The position numbers and the translations under genes are program-made. The notes beneath the pieces were generated by a model. That model did not search any database and was not told where the DNA came from. It saw only the letters and a list, made by a program, of their open reading frames with translations. From the NCBI GenBank assembly GCA_964437515.1, contig CAYTHB010000015.1:1-54006 (forward strand): DNA of 54,006 bases, read 5' to 3'. Positions 24,130-32,447 of the stretch are shown in pieces (position 1 is the stretch's first letter; every line of letters begins with the position of its first letter). This DNA comes from Sterolibacterium sp964437515. Lineage in GTDB: Bacteria; Pseudomonadota; Gammaproteobacteria; Burkholderiales; Rhodocyclaceae.

Positions 24130-26342
24130 GCACACTGCCTGAAATGGGTGATCTGGACAGCCTGTTACATGAATTTGTCGAGGAGGCACGCGAGCTGATC
24201 GCGCAGATGGAAGAAATTCTGCTGCGTGCGGAAAGTGGCGATTGCACGAGCGAGGACATGAATGCCCTGTTTCGCTGCGCGCACACCATCAAAGGATCTG
24301 GCGGCCTGTTTGCGCTCGATGAAGTGGTACGTTTCACTCACATCGTCGAGAGTGTGCTGGTGCGCCTGCGTGACGGTGTTTTTGGTTTCAGCCCCGCACT
24401 GGTCAGCGTGTTGCTGGAATGCCAGGACCATATCAGCCATCTCATTTCCGCCGTGGCGGCAGGTGAGACGCAGGATGCCGCACGCAGCGATACCCTGATT
24501 GAAAAGCTGCTGCCCTGGTCTGCCCCCACAGAAAATCAGGGTGGTGGCGGTGGTGGTGGTCGTCAGCTGGCCGTACCTCCCATCAAGGAAGCCGAAGTCA
24601 CCGTGGAATTGGGCGAACGCCTCGGCACAGAACACTGGCATATTTCCATGCGCTTCAAGCCGGGGGTGCTGGCCGATGGCATGGATCCCCTGTCATTCAT
24701 CAATTACTTGTCTCGTCAGGGTCGCATCGTGCATGTGGAAACGGTCACCGATGCCCTGCCCGAATTTGATACAGCGGATCCGGAGGCCTGCTATCTCGGC
24801 TTTGAAGTCGCACTGGAGAGCCGTGCGAGCAAGGCCGAGCTGGAGAGCGTGTTCGAGTTCATCGCGGAAAATGCACACATCGTCATCCTGCCGCCCAACA
24901 GCAAGATTAGCGAATATCTCGATCTCATCGCCTCGCTGCCAGAAGACCGGCAACGACTCGGAGAAATCCTGCTGGCCTGTGGCACGCTGACTTCCCGTGA
25001 GCTGGCGTCTGCTTTGCAAATGCAGAAATCGTCAGAAGCCGCACCATTGCTGGGCCAGATATTGGAAGATCAAATCCGGGTTGCACCCGTGTTGGTCGAT
25101 GCGGCAATCAAAAAACAGCGCACCATCGAGGAGAAGCGAGCAACGGAAGGCAAGAATGTCCGTGTGCCTGCCGAACGTCTCGATGCCCTGATCGACCGCA
25201 TTGGTGAACTGGTCATCGCCGGGGCAGGCAGCTATGCCCAGGCCATGAAAACCCGCCAGCCCGCCATGCAGGAATCGGCTTCTCAACTGTTGGCACTGGT
25301 CGAGGATATTCGCGACAAGGTGCTCAGCCTGCGCATGGTGGCGATCGGCGAGGTGTTTTCCCGCTTCCCTCGTGTGGTGCGCGATGTTTCACGGGAACTG
25401 AACAAGGACATCGAACTGAAGATCACGGGTGCCGAAGCCGAACTCGACAAGTCGATGATAGAAAAGATTGCCGACCCGCTGATGCATCTGGTGCGTAACG
25501 CCATGGATCACGGCATCGAGCCGGTGGAGCAACGTGTGGCCGCCGGAAAACTGGCACGCGGCACGCTCTCGCTGGATGCGTACCATGAATCCGGTCTGAT
25601 CGTCATCCAGGTCAAGGACGATGGTCGCGGCCTGGATACGACGCGTATCCTCGCCAAGGCCATCGAAAAGGGACTGGTGGCTGAAGGTGCCGCACTGACT
25701 GAACAGGAAATCTTTCGCCTGATCCTGGAGCCCGGCTTTTCCACGGCGGATCAGGTCAGCAACCTGTCGGGGCGCGGGGTTGGCATGGATGTGGTGAAAA
25801 GCAATGTCGAAGCGTTACGCGGCACGCTGGACATCCACTCGACGCCGGGACAGGGCACGACCATGCGCCTATGTCTACCGCTGACTCTGGCGATCATCGA
25901 CGGCTTTCATGTCGGCGTGGGTGGCGCGCAGTTCATCGTGCCGCTGGATATGGTGGTCGAATGTATCGAGTTGCAGGTCGCCAACGATCAGGTTGATTAC
26001 ATGGAACTGCGTGATGAGGCCTTGCCCTTCGTGCGCCTGCGCCGTCTTTTTGGCGAAAGCGGTCCGGCCCATGCACGACCCCGCGTGGTCGTGGTGCGTT
26101 TTGCGGGCAAGACAGTGGGCTTGGTGGTCGATCGCATCTATGGCAAGTGCCAGACCGTCATCAAGCCGCTCGGGCCGCTGTTCGAGCAGGTGCCCTGCGT
26201 CTCCGGTTCAACCATCCTGGGTGATGGCGAAGTGGCACTGATTATCGATGTGGCGCAGCTCATCCATGATGTGGTGGGACGTGAATGGCGTGTCACCCAC
26301 AACGCCACACCCTCACGTCAGCCCGCACTGATGGCCGGCTGA
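24126..26342 (+). CDS. cheA: Chemotaxis histidine kinase CheA
   Basis: A 738-aa kinase. The Hpt domain has His53 in AHTIKGSGG. After a poly-Gly linker (139-145) there is a domain at about 155-258 (VELGERLGTEHWHISMRFKPG) in the P2 position, then at 272-335 a helical unit (RLGEILLACGTLTSRELASALQMQ) that resembles the N-terminal helices of GspE/MshE-type proteins. The dimerisation region (VPAERLDALIDRIGELV), HATPase (N-box Asn458 in HLVRNAMDHGIE; DDGRGLD; GRGVGMDVV) and CheW-like P5 domain follow. No receiver is fused. It is coupled to the STAS gene and precedes cheB. Confidence 0.95.
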   Translation: MSTLPEMGDLDSLLHEFVEEARELIAQMEEILLRAESGDCTSEDMNALFRCAHTIKGSGGLFALDEVVRFTHIVESVLVRLRDGVFGFSPALVSVLLECQDHISHLISAVAAGETQDAARSDTLIEKLLPWSAPTENQGGGGGGGRQLAVPPIKEAEVTVELGERLGTEHWHISMRFKPGVLADGMDPLSFINYLSRQGRIVHVETVTDALPEFDTADPEACYLGFEVALESRASKAELESVFEFIAENAHIVILPPNSKISEYLDLIASLPEDRQRLGEILLACGTLTSRELASALQMQKSSEAAPLLGQILEDQIRVAPVLVDAAIKKQRTIEEKRATEGKNVRVPAERLDALIDRIGELVIAGAGSYAQAMKTRQPAMQESASQLLALVEDIRDKVLSLRMVAIGEVFSRFPRVVRDVSRELNKDIELKITGAEAELDKSMIEKIADPLMHLVRNAMDHGIEPVEQRVAAGKLARGTLSLDAYHESGLIVIQVKDDGRGLDTTRILAKAIEKGLVAEGAALTEQEIFRLILEPGFSTADQVSNLSGRGVGMDVVKSNVEALRGTLDIHSTPGQGTTMRLCLPLTLAIIDGFHVGVGGAQFIVPLDMVVECIELQVANDQVDYMELRDEALPFVRLRRLFGESGPAHARPRVVVVRFAGKTVGLVVDRIYGKCQTVIKPLGPLFEQVPCVSGSTILGDGEVALIIDVAQLIHDVVGREWRVTHNATPSRQPALMAG

Positions 26343-26363
26343 GCGAGCGTACAGGAGAACAAC

Positions 26364-27449
26364 ATGCGTCGAATCAAGGTTCTGGTCGTGGATGACTCAG
26401 CCGTCGTGCGTCAGGTGATGGCAAAAATACTCGCCACCGCGCCGGATATCGAGGTCATCGGCATGGCGGCCGATCCGATCTATGCGCGACAAAAAATGGC
26501 ACAGGAATGGCCGGATGTCATCACCCTGGATATCGAAATGCCGCGTATGGATGGCGTCACCTTCCTGCGTCAGCTGATGGCCGAACGACCGACCCCGGTG
26601 GTCGTGTGCTCCTCGCTGGCGGTGACAGGTGCCGAAACCACACTGCAGGCACTGGAAGCCGGTGCAGTTTCCATCATCACCAAGCCGGAGCTGAACGTGC
26701 ATGATTTTCTGCACAACGCTGCCAACGATATCGTCTTCGCCGTGCGCGGAGCGGCAATGGCCAATCTGCGTAACCTTGTGCCCGCTCCACCGCCTCGCCA
26801 CAGCAGCCCTGCCCGCACGCCTCCGCCTGTTGCTCCGGTGCTCAGTGCAATGGCGCAAACCACCGAACGCTTGGTGGCAATCGGCACATCAACCGGCGGC
26901 ACCATCGCGCTGGAACAGGTGCTCACCGCGCTGCCACGCGTCTGTCCGGGCATCGTCATCGTCCAGCACATGCCCGCGCAATTCACCGCCCAGTTTGCCG
27001 CACGCCTCGATGGCATTTGCGAAATCGACGTCGCCGAAGCGCGTGACGGCCAGCGCGTGTTACCGGGGCTGGCACTGATCGCACCGGGCGGCTTGCACAT
27101 GTCGCTGATCCGCAGCGGTGCTTATTACCATGTAGAAATCAAGGATGGCCCGCCGGTCAATCGCCACAAACCCTCGGTTGATGTGCTGTTTCGCTCGGTA
27201 GCGCGTCATGCCGGACGCAATGCGCTGGGCATCATCATGACCGGCATGGGTGACGATGGTGCGCGCGGGCTGAAGGAAATGCGCGATGCCGGGGCTTATA
27301 CCCTGGCACAGGACGAAGCCACCTCGGTGGTCTACGGAATGCCTGCCGAAGCCGTCAAGCTCGGTGCGGTCGATCGCAGCCTGCCATTACCTGCGATTGC
27401 TGCCGCCTTGATGCAAGGTGTGCCAGTCGGACGGCGAGACAGCTCATGA
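26364..27449 (+). CDS. cheB: CheB methylesterase/deamidase
   Basis: 361 aa. The receiver domain (VLVVDDSAVVRQV; phospho-Asp56 in TLDIEMPRMDG) is joined by a Pro-rich linker to the catalytic domain. The triad matches E. coli CheB with an offset of 12: Ser176 (GTSTGG), His202 (VQHMP) and Asp298 (GMGDDG). It removes methyl groups from MCP glutamates when phosphorylated by CheA. No CheR methyltransferase is encoded in the cluster. A run of PPP residues lies at 141-160. Confidence 0.96.
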   Translation: MRRIKVLVVDDSAVVRQVMAKILATAPDIEVIGMAADPIYARQKMAQEWPDVITLDIEMPRMDGVTFLRQLMAERPTPVVVCSSLAVTGAETTLQALEAGAVSIITKPELNVHDFLHNAANDIVFAVRGAAMANLRNLVPAPPPRHSSPARTPPPVAPVLSAMAQTTERLVAIGTSTGGTIALEQVLTALPRVCPGIVIVQHMPAQFTAQFAARLDGICEIDVAEARDGQRVLPGLALIAPGGLHMSLIRSGAYYHVEIKDGPPVNRHKPSVDVLFRSVARHAGRNALGIIMTGMGDDGARGLKEMRDAGAYTLAQDEATSVVYGMPAEAVKLGAVDRSLPLPAIAAALMQGVPVGRRDSS

Positions 27450-27521
27450 ACGAAGTCTGTGTGTGCATCGGTAAATAGGATCAGTGTTTAACGCAGATAT
27501 TTAAACGAAACGGAGAGAATC

Positions 27522-29543
27522 ATGAGAAACAATATGCGACGTACGTTTGTCATCATTTTTGTGGTGATTGCACTGGCCATGCTGGCCTTGATCGGTGCAA
27601 CCCTCAAGCTGCGCCAAGCCTCAGACGAAGTGGCTTCCGCCACACTCAACCGTTTCCAGTCCTATCTGCTGGCCGATGAAATGCGCCACAGTTCGGATGA
27701 CCTGACCCGGCTGGCACGCACCTTCGTGGTTTCGGGCGGTAAGCCGAAATGGGAGAAGCAGTACGAGGAGGTGATTGCCATCCGCAATGGCAACAAACCC
27801 CGCCCCAATCACTATGAAAACATCTACTGGGATTTCGTTGCCGCCGGTGAAGTACCGCGTACCGTACCCGATGAAAAAGCAGTCTCCTTGCTCAGCCTGA
27901 TGAAAGAAGCCGGATTTACCGAGGACGAATTCCGCAAGCTCGATGAAGCCCAGCGGCTTTCGGATGCACTGGTCAAGACCGAAACACAGGCCATGAACAT
28001 GGTCAAAGGGCTTTATCCCGACAGCAAGGGGGAATACAGCGTCCATGCTGCACCCGATTTTGAAAAGGCACGCGAACTGCTGCATGACGACACCTACCAC
28101 ATCAATAAGGCCAAGATCCTGAAGCCCATCGCCGAGTTCTACGTGATGCTGGATCACCGCACCCAGGGGGCGGTCGACACGGCAATCTCTGCACAGAATT
28201 TTTGGCATAGCGTGGTCATGGTAATGATTGCACTGATGCTAGGATTGCTAATCGTGGCCGGCTGGTGTGTGCGCGTTCTGTTCCAGCGTCTGGGCGGTGA
28301 GCCAGCCTATGTCAGTGGCATTGTCAGTCAGGTTTCTGCGGGTGAGCTGAATCTGGATATCACTCTCAAGGCAGGCGATCAGAACAGCATTCTGGCCGAA
28401 ATGAAAGCGATGGTTACACGCTTGTCCCGTGTCATCAACGAAACCCAGACGGTGGTGGATGCCGCTGCGCATGGCAATCTCGGCCAGGTCATCGATCTTT
28501 CCGACAAGCAGGGATTCGCGCAAGACCTGGGGCGCAGCATCAACCAGCTGACCAACACCAGTGCGACCATCATTGCCGATATCGGACGCGTGCTGGGGGT
28601 CGTAGCACAAGGCGATCTGACGCAGCGGGTTACCCATGCCTACGAAGGCGATTTTGCCCACCTCGCCAATGCACTGAATACTTCGTTGGAGACACTTTCT
28701 GACACCTTGCGAGAAGTTCGCACCACGGCTGATTCGATCACCGGAGCCTCCGGGCAGGTCGCTTCGACCGCCCAGGCTTTGTCACAAGCCACCACCGAAC
28801 AATCGGCCAGCCTCGAACAGACGACGGCCTCGATGGAACAGATGTCCGCCTCGATCAACCAGAACACCGAAAACGCCAAGGTCACGGACGGCATTGCCAA
28901 GAAATCCTCGGACGATGCCGTCAAGGGCGGTGAATCCGTGCGCGCCACGGTGGCAGCGATGAAATCCATCGCCGACAAAATCGGCATCATCGACGACATC
29001 GCCTACCGCACCGACCTGCTCGCCCTGAACGCGGCGATTGAAGCCGCCCGCGCCGGTGAGCATGGCATGGGCTTTGCCGTGGTCGCTGCCGAAGTGAGGA
29101 AGCTCGCCGAGCGCAGTCAGGTGGCGGCGCAGGAAATTGGCGAGCTGGCCAGCAACAGCGTTAAGACGGCGGAAGATGCCGGCGAGCTGCTCGGTGCCAT
29201 GCTGCCTTCGATCCAGAAGACGGCTGATCTGGTGCGTGAAATCACCTTTGCTTCCAACGAGCAGGCCAGCGGTGCGGGGCAGATCAATGCCGCGATGATT
29301 CAACTCAACCAGATCACCCAGCAAAATGCCGCCGGTTCGGAAGAGCTGGCCGCCACTGCTGAGGAAATGAGCGGGCAGGCCGAACAGTTGCAATCGCTGG
29401 TCGCACAGTTCCGTCTTACAGAAACGTCGGAAAATCGGGGGCGATCGGCATCCCGGAGAGCTTCTCCCGCAGTGAAGCGTGCGAATCCGCAAGCAGGCAA
29501 GGCCATCCCGGAAAGTGCAGCCGATTTTGTGAATTTTGAATGA
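27522..29543 (+). CDS. Methyl-accepting chemotaxis protein (periplasmic helical sensor)
   Basis: 673 aa. TM1 is about 8-28 and TM2 about 228-252, enclosing a roughly 200-residue, mostly helical periplasmic domain with many charged residues, of unrecognised type. HAMP-like segments follow (RLGGEPAYVSGIVSQVSAGELNL; LGVVAQGDLTQRV). The signalling domain tip is IDDIAYRTDLLALNAAIEAARAG. From 28875 to 29353 its DNA is identical to the MCP gene at 30447. A strong GGAGAG lies upstream of the ATG. No C-terminal NWETF-like pentapeptide is present. Confidence 0.93.
   Translation: MRNNMRRTFVIIFVVIALAMLALIGATLKLRQASDEVASATLNRFQSYLLADEMRHSSDDLTRLARTFVVSGGKPKWEKQYEEVIAIRNGNKPRPNHYENIYWDFVAAGEVPRTVPDEKAVSLLSLMKEAGFTEDEFRKLDEAQRLSDALVKTETQAMNMVKGLYPDSKGEYSVHAAPDFEKARELLHDDTYHINKAKILKPIAEFYVMLDHRTQGAVDTAISAQNFWHSVVMVMIALMLGLLIVAGWCVRVLFQRLGGEPAYVSGIVSQVSAGELNLDITLKAGDQNSILAEMKAMVTRLSRVINETQTVVDAAAHGNLGQVIDLSDKQGFAQDLGRSINQLTNTSATIIADIGRVLGVVAQGDLTQRVTHAYEGDFAHLANALNTSLETLSDTLREVRTTADSITGASGQVASTAQALSQATTEQSASLEQTTASMEQMSASINQNTENAKVTDGIAKKSSDDAVKGGESVRATVAAMKSIADKIGIIDDIAYRTDLLALNAAIEAARAGEHGMGFAVVAAEVRKLAERSQVAAQEIGELASNSVKTAEDAGELLGAMLPSIQKTADLVREITFASNEQASGAGQINAAMIQLNQITQQNAAGSEELAATAEEMSGQAEQLQSLVAQFRLTETSENRGRSASRRASPAVKRANPQAGKAIPESAADFVNFE
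28875..29353 (+). repeat. 479-bp direct repeat within MCP gene (first copy)
   Basis: Line-by-line comparison shows no difference between this block and 31722-32200, with the flanks diverging at once beyond the ends. It encodes the signalling hairpin of both receptors. Identity at every synonymous site points to gene conversion or recent duplication. Confidence 0.9.
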
Positions 29544-29586
29544 ATCTGCCAACCCTTCAATCCATCAACAGACCGGGAGACCCACC

Positions 29587-30153
29587 ATGAACACAGTCAC
29601 TCAAGCAGCCACGGCAGTGACCCCACACGAGCCCACCCATGGTAGTACGGTGATACAAGCAGGGGCAACGGCACGCGGCCAGCTCTACCTGGCCTTCATG
29701 CTGGGCGGTGAGGTGTTTGCCATCGACATCCTGCGTATCCGCGAGATCATCGAATACCTGCCGCCCACCGCCGTACCGATGATGCCGCCCTCGCTGCGCG
29801 GAGTCATCAATGTGCGTGGCTCGGTGGTGCCCGTGGTCGATCTGGCGGTGCGCTTTGGCTGGCCAGCCACGGGCGTGGGGCGACGCACTTGCATCGTCAT
29901 CGTTGAGATCGAACATAACCAGGCACGCCATGTCCTCGGGCTGGTCGTCGACAAGGTGAATATGGTCACCGACATCAAAAGTGAAGATATCGAGCTGCCC
30001 CCGGCCTTTGGTGCGCGCATCAATACCGATTTCATCACCGGTATGGCACGCATCAATAATCAATTCGTCATCGTTCTCAATATCGAGCGCACGCTGACCA
30101 TCGAGGAAATGGCGGCGGTGCAGCGTGCCAGTACTGTCCCGGCGGTCCAGTAA
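29587..30153 (+). CDS. cheW: CheW coupling protein
   Basis: About 188 aa from the ATG at 29587; an earlier ATG at 29536 overlaps the MCP end and adds unconserved residues. CheW fold: YLAFMLGGEVFAIDILRIREIIEY, LRGVINVRGSVVPVVDLAVRFG, GLVVDKVNMVTDI and ITGMARINNQFVIVLNIE. It links the MCPs to CheA. The N-terminal 30 residues are a low-complexity tail. It sits between two MCP genes that share the 479-bp block. Confidence 0.95.
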   Translation: MNTVTQAATAVTPHEPTHGSTVIQAGATARGQLYLAFMLGGEVFAIDILRIREIIEYLPPTAVPMMPPSLRGVINVRGSVVPVVDLAVRFGWPATGVGRRTCIVIVEIEHNQARHVLGLVVDKVNMVTDIKSEDIELPPAFGARINTDFITGMARINNQFVIVLNIERTLTIEEMAAVQRASTVPAVQ

Positions 30154-30182
30154 AAATAGCAGCAAAGTAACATGGATGAAGC

Positions 30183-30412
30183 TAACGTACATGGTAGCCA
30201 TCTCCACACGCAGAGGATGAAATAAACGTTACCCGATACCAAATACGCCCACCCCACCCATCCCCCACGGACGGCTTTGCATAGCCGTCCGGCTTCGGCG
30301 GCACGGAGCAGTGCTCCGTGAAACCCCGCCTACGCCCCCTCAAGGGGCGGCTACTGATTTGCTCGCTACGCTCGTAGCTTCAACCGGACTTCGTTTTTGT
30401 TATTTCACGTTA
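30183..30412 (+). repeat. Dispersed modular repeat, full copy R6
   Basis: The most complete forward copy, 230 bp. It starts TAACG and ends CGTTA, with the 49-bp module at 30183-30231 (ends TAACGT/ACGTTA). Next come the CGGACGGCT/AGCCGTCCG and CACGGAGCA/TGCTCCGTG hairpins, the CGCCCCCTCAAGGGGCGGCTAC palindrome (GTAG type on the other strand), the GCTCGCTACGCTCGTAGC module and the TTTCACGTTA end. It separates cheW from the next MCP gene. Confidence 0.9.
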
Positions 30413-30446
30413 ACTTCTTGGTACAGGATTTTTCCAGGAGAACATC

Positions 30447-32402
30447 ATGTTTGCAAAACTCACCATGAAAACAAAACTGCTGCTGTTGATGCTGCTGGCG
30501 ATCGTGACTCTGATCATCGTGGGTGCAGTCGGTGCTCTGGGCATCGCCAGTACCCGTGAATCGGTGCGCCATGTCGGCAAGGATCTGCTGCCCTCGGTGG
30601 AGGGGCTGGGAATGATGAATCAAGGCCAGACCATGATCCGTTTCAACAATCTCACCTCTGCCATCTGGGAAAACAATTACACCTCACAGGGCAAATTTGC
30701 TGAGATTCTGGTGAAGCGCAAGGAGATCTATCAGCAGATCGAACAAGGCCGAAAGATTTACGAAGCCTTGCCGCAAACCGCACGCGAGAAAGAGCTTTGG
30801 CAACAGTTTTTGCAAGCCTGGGGCATCTGGCGTAGCGAGGAACAAAAGCTGGCCGAGATCATCGACAGTTTGAGCAAGAGCCAGTCGGAGGCCCAGCAAA
30901 AAGGGCTGTTTGCTGATTTCTATAAACAAAATGCCATTGTGACCACGGCATTCCATGCGACCAAGAGCACCTTCGATCAGATACTGGAACTCAATCTGAA
31001 AGGCAGTGACCAGGCCGTCAATGAGGCCATGACGCAAGCCACACAAGCCAACAACCTGATGCTGGGTGCAGGTATCACCGCCATCGTGCTGCTGATCGCA
31101 CTGAGCACCGTGATCGTGCGCGGCATCCTGCGCCAATTGGGCGGCGACCCGGCCTATGTGGCTGAAATCGTTGGTCAGGTGGCAGCGGGCGATCTGTCGA
31201 TGCAAGTGGCGACGCAAGCCGGCGACAACACCAGCATGCTGGCCTCGATCAAGTTGATGATCGCCCGGCTGGCACAGGTCATCAGCGAAACCCAGACCGT
31301 GGTGGGCGCGGCAGCGCATGGCGATCTGGCGCAGCGCATCAATCTGGCGGACAAGCAGGGCTTTGCCAAGGAGCTGGGCAGCAGTGTGAATCAACTGGCC
31401 GAGACTAGCGCGGCGGTGATGGGCGATGTCGGCCGGGTGATGGGTGTGCTGGCCGAGGGCGATCTGACCCAGCGTATTGAAAATAGCTACGAAGGTGATT
31501 TTGAAAATCTGTCCAGTGCACTGAATGATTCGCTGGACAAGCTGGCAAACACAATGATCGAAGTGCGCACCACCGCCGAAGCCATCAGCAGTGCCTCGGG
31601 GCAGGTCGCCTCGACTTCACAGTCCCTGTCACAAGCCACCACCGAGCAGTCGGCCAGCCTCGAACAGACGACAGCCTCGATGGAACAGATGTCCGCCTCG
31701 ATCAACCAGAACACCGAAAATGCCAAGGTCACGGACGGCATTGCCAAGAAATCCTCGGACGATGCCGTCAAGGGCGGTGAATCCGTGCGCGCCACGGTGG
31801 CAGCGATGAAATCCATCGCCGACAAAATCGGCATCATCGACGACATCGCCTACCGCACCGACCTGCTCGCCCTGAACGCGGCGATTGAAGCCGCCCGCGC
31901 CGGTGAGCATGGCATGGGCTTTGCCGTGGTCGCTGCCGAAGTGAGGAAGCTCGCCGAGCGCAGTCAGGTGGCGGCGCAGGAAATTGGCGAGCTGGCCAGC
32001 AACAGCGTTAAGACGGCGGAAGATGCCGGCGAGCTGCTCGGTGCCATGCTGCCTTCGATCCAGAAGACGGCTGATCTGGTGCGTGAAATCACCTTTGCTT
32101 CCAACGAGCAGGCCAGCGGTGCGGGGCAGATCAATGCCGCGATGATTCAACTCAACCAGATCACCCAGCAAAATGCCGCCGGTTCGGAAGAGCTGGCCGC
32201 GACCGCTGAGGAAATGAACGCGCAGGCCGAACAGTTGCAGTCGCTGGTCGGGCAGTTCCGCGTCACCGATGAGCCACACAAGAGGGTCTCGGGCAGTAGT
32301 GTACGTACAGGTGGCAAAAACAAGGGCGACACCCGGCCATCCCGGCCTGTCCGATCCGTCACACCGGCCAGCATACCCGATGGCTATGAGCAATTTGCCT
32401 GA
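30447..32402 (+). CDS. Methyl-accepting chemotaxis protein (four-helix-bundle sensor)
   Basis: 651 aa. TM1 is about 9-30 and TM2 about 205-226. The periplasmic part, about 170 residues, is helical (TRESVRHVGKDLLPSVEGLGMMNQ), like 4HB_MCP sensors. A HAMP-like segment (QLGGDPAYVAEIVGQVAAGDLSM) and a second one precede the signalling domain, which shares 479 identical bp with the preceding MCP. The AGGAG before the ATG lies beyond repeat R6. The sensory half is unrelated to the first MCP, so only the output domain has been homogenised. Confidence 0.93.
   Translation: MFAKLTMKTKLLLLMLLAIVTLIIVGAVGALGIASTRESVRHVGKDLLPSVEGLGMMNQGQTMIRFNNLTSAIWENNYTSQGKFAEILVKRKEIYQQIEQGRKIYEALPQTAREKELWQQFLQAWGIWRSEEQKLAEIIDSLSKSQSEAQQKGLFADFYKQNAIVTTAFHATKSTFDQILELNLKGSDQAVNEAMTQATQANNLMLGAGITAIVLLIALSTVIVRGILRQLGGDPAYVAEIVGQVAAGDLSMQVATQAGDNTSMLASIKLMIARLAQVISETQTVVGAAAHGDLAQRINLADKQGFAKELGSSVNQLAETSAAVMGDVGRVMGVLAEGDLTQRIENSYEGDFENLSSALNDSLDKLANTMIEVRTTAEAISSASGQVASTSQSLSQATTEQSASLEQTTASMEQMSASINQNTENAKVTDGIAKKSSDDAVKGGESVRATVAAMKSIADKIGIIDDIAYRTDLLALNAAIEAARAGEHGMGFAVVAAEVRKLAERSQVAAQEIGELASNSVKTAEDAGELLGAMLPSIQKTADLVREITFASNEQASGAGQINAAMIQLNQITQQNAAGSEELAATAEEMNAQAEQLQSLVGQFRVTDEPHKRVSGSSVRTGGKNKGDTRPSRPVRSVTPASIPDGYEQFA
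31722..32200 (+). repeat. 479-bp direct repeat within MCP gene (second copy)
   Basis: Identical to 28875-29353 by line-by-line reading, with mismatches at the bases just outside. It lies 2847 bp downstream in the same orientation; recombination between the two would delete cheW and produce a chimeric receptor. Confidence 0.9.
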
Positions 32403-32447
32403 TGCAAACTTCATGTAGCCATGTATTCATCTGTGCGGGGAGTGTGT

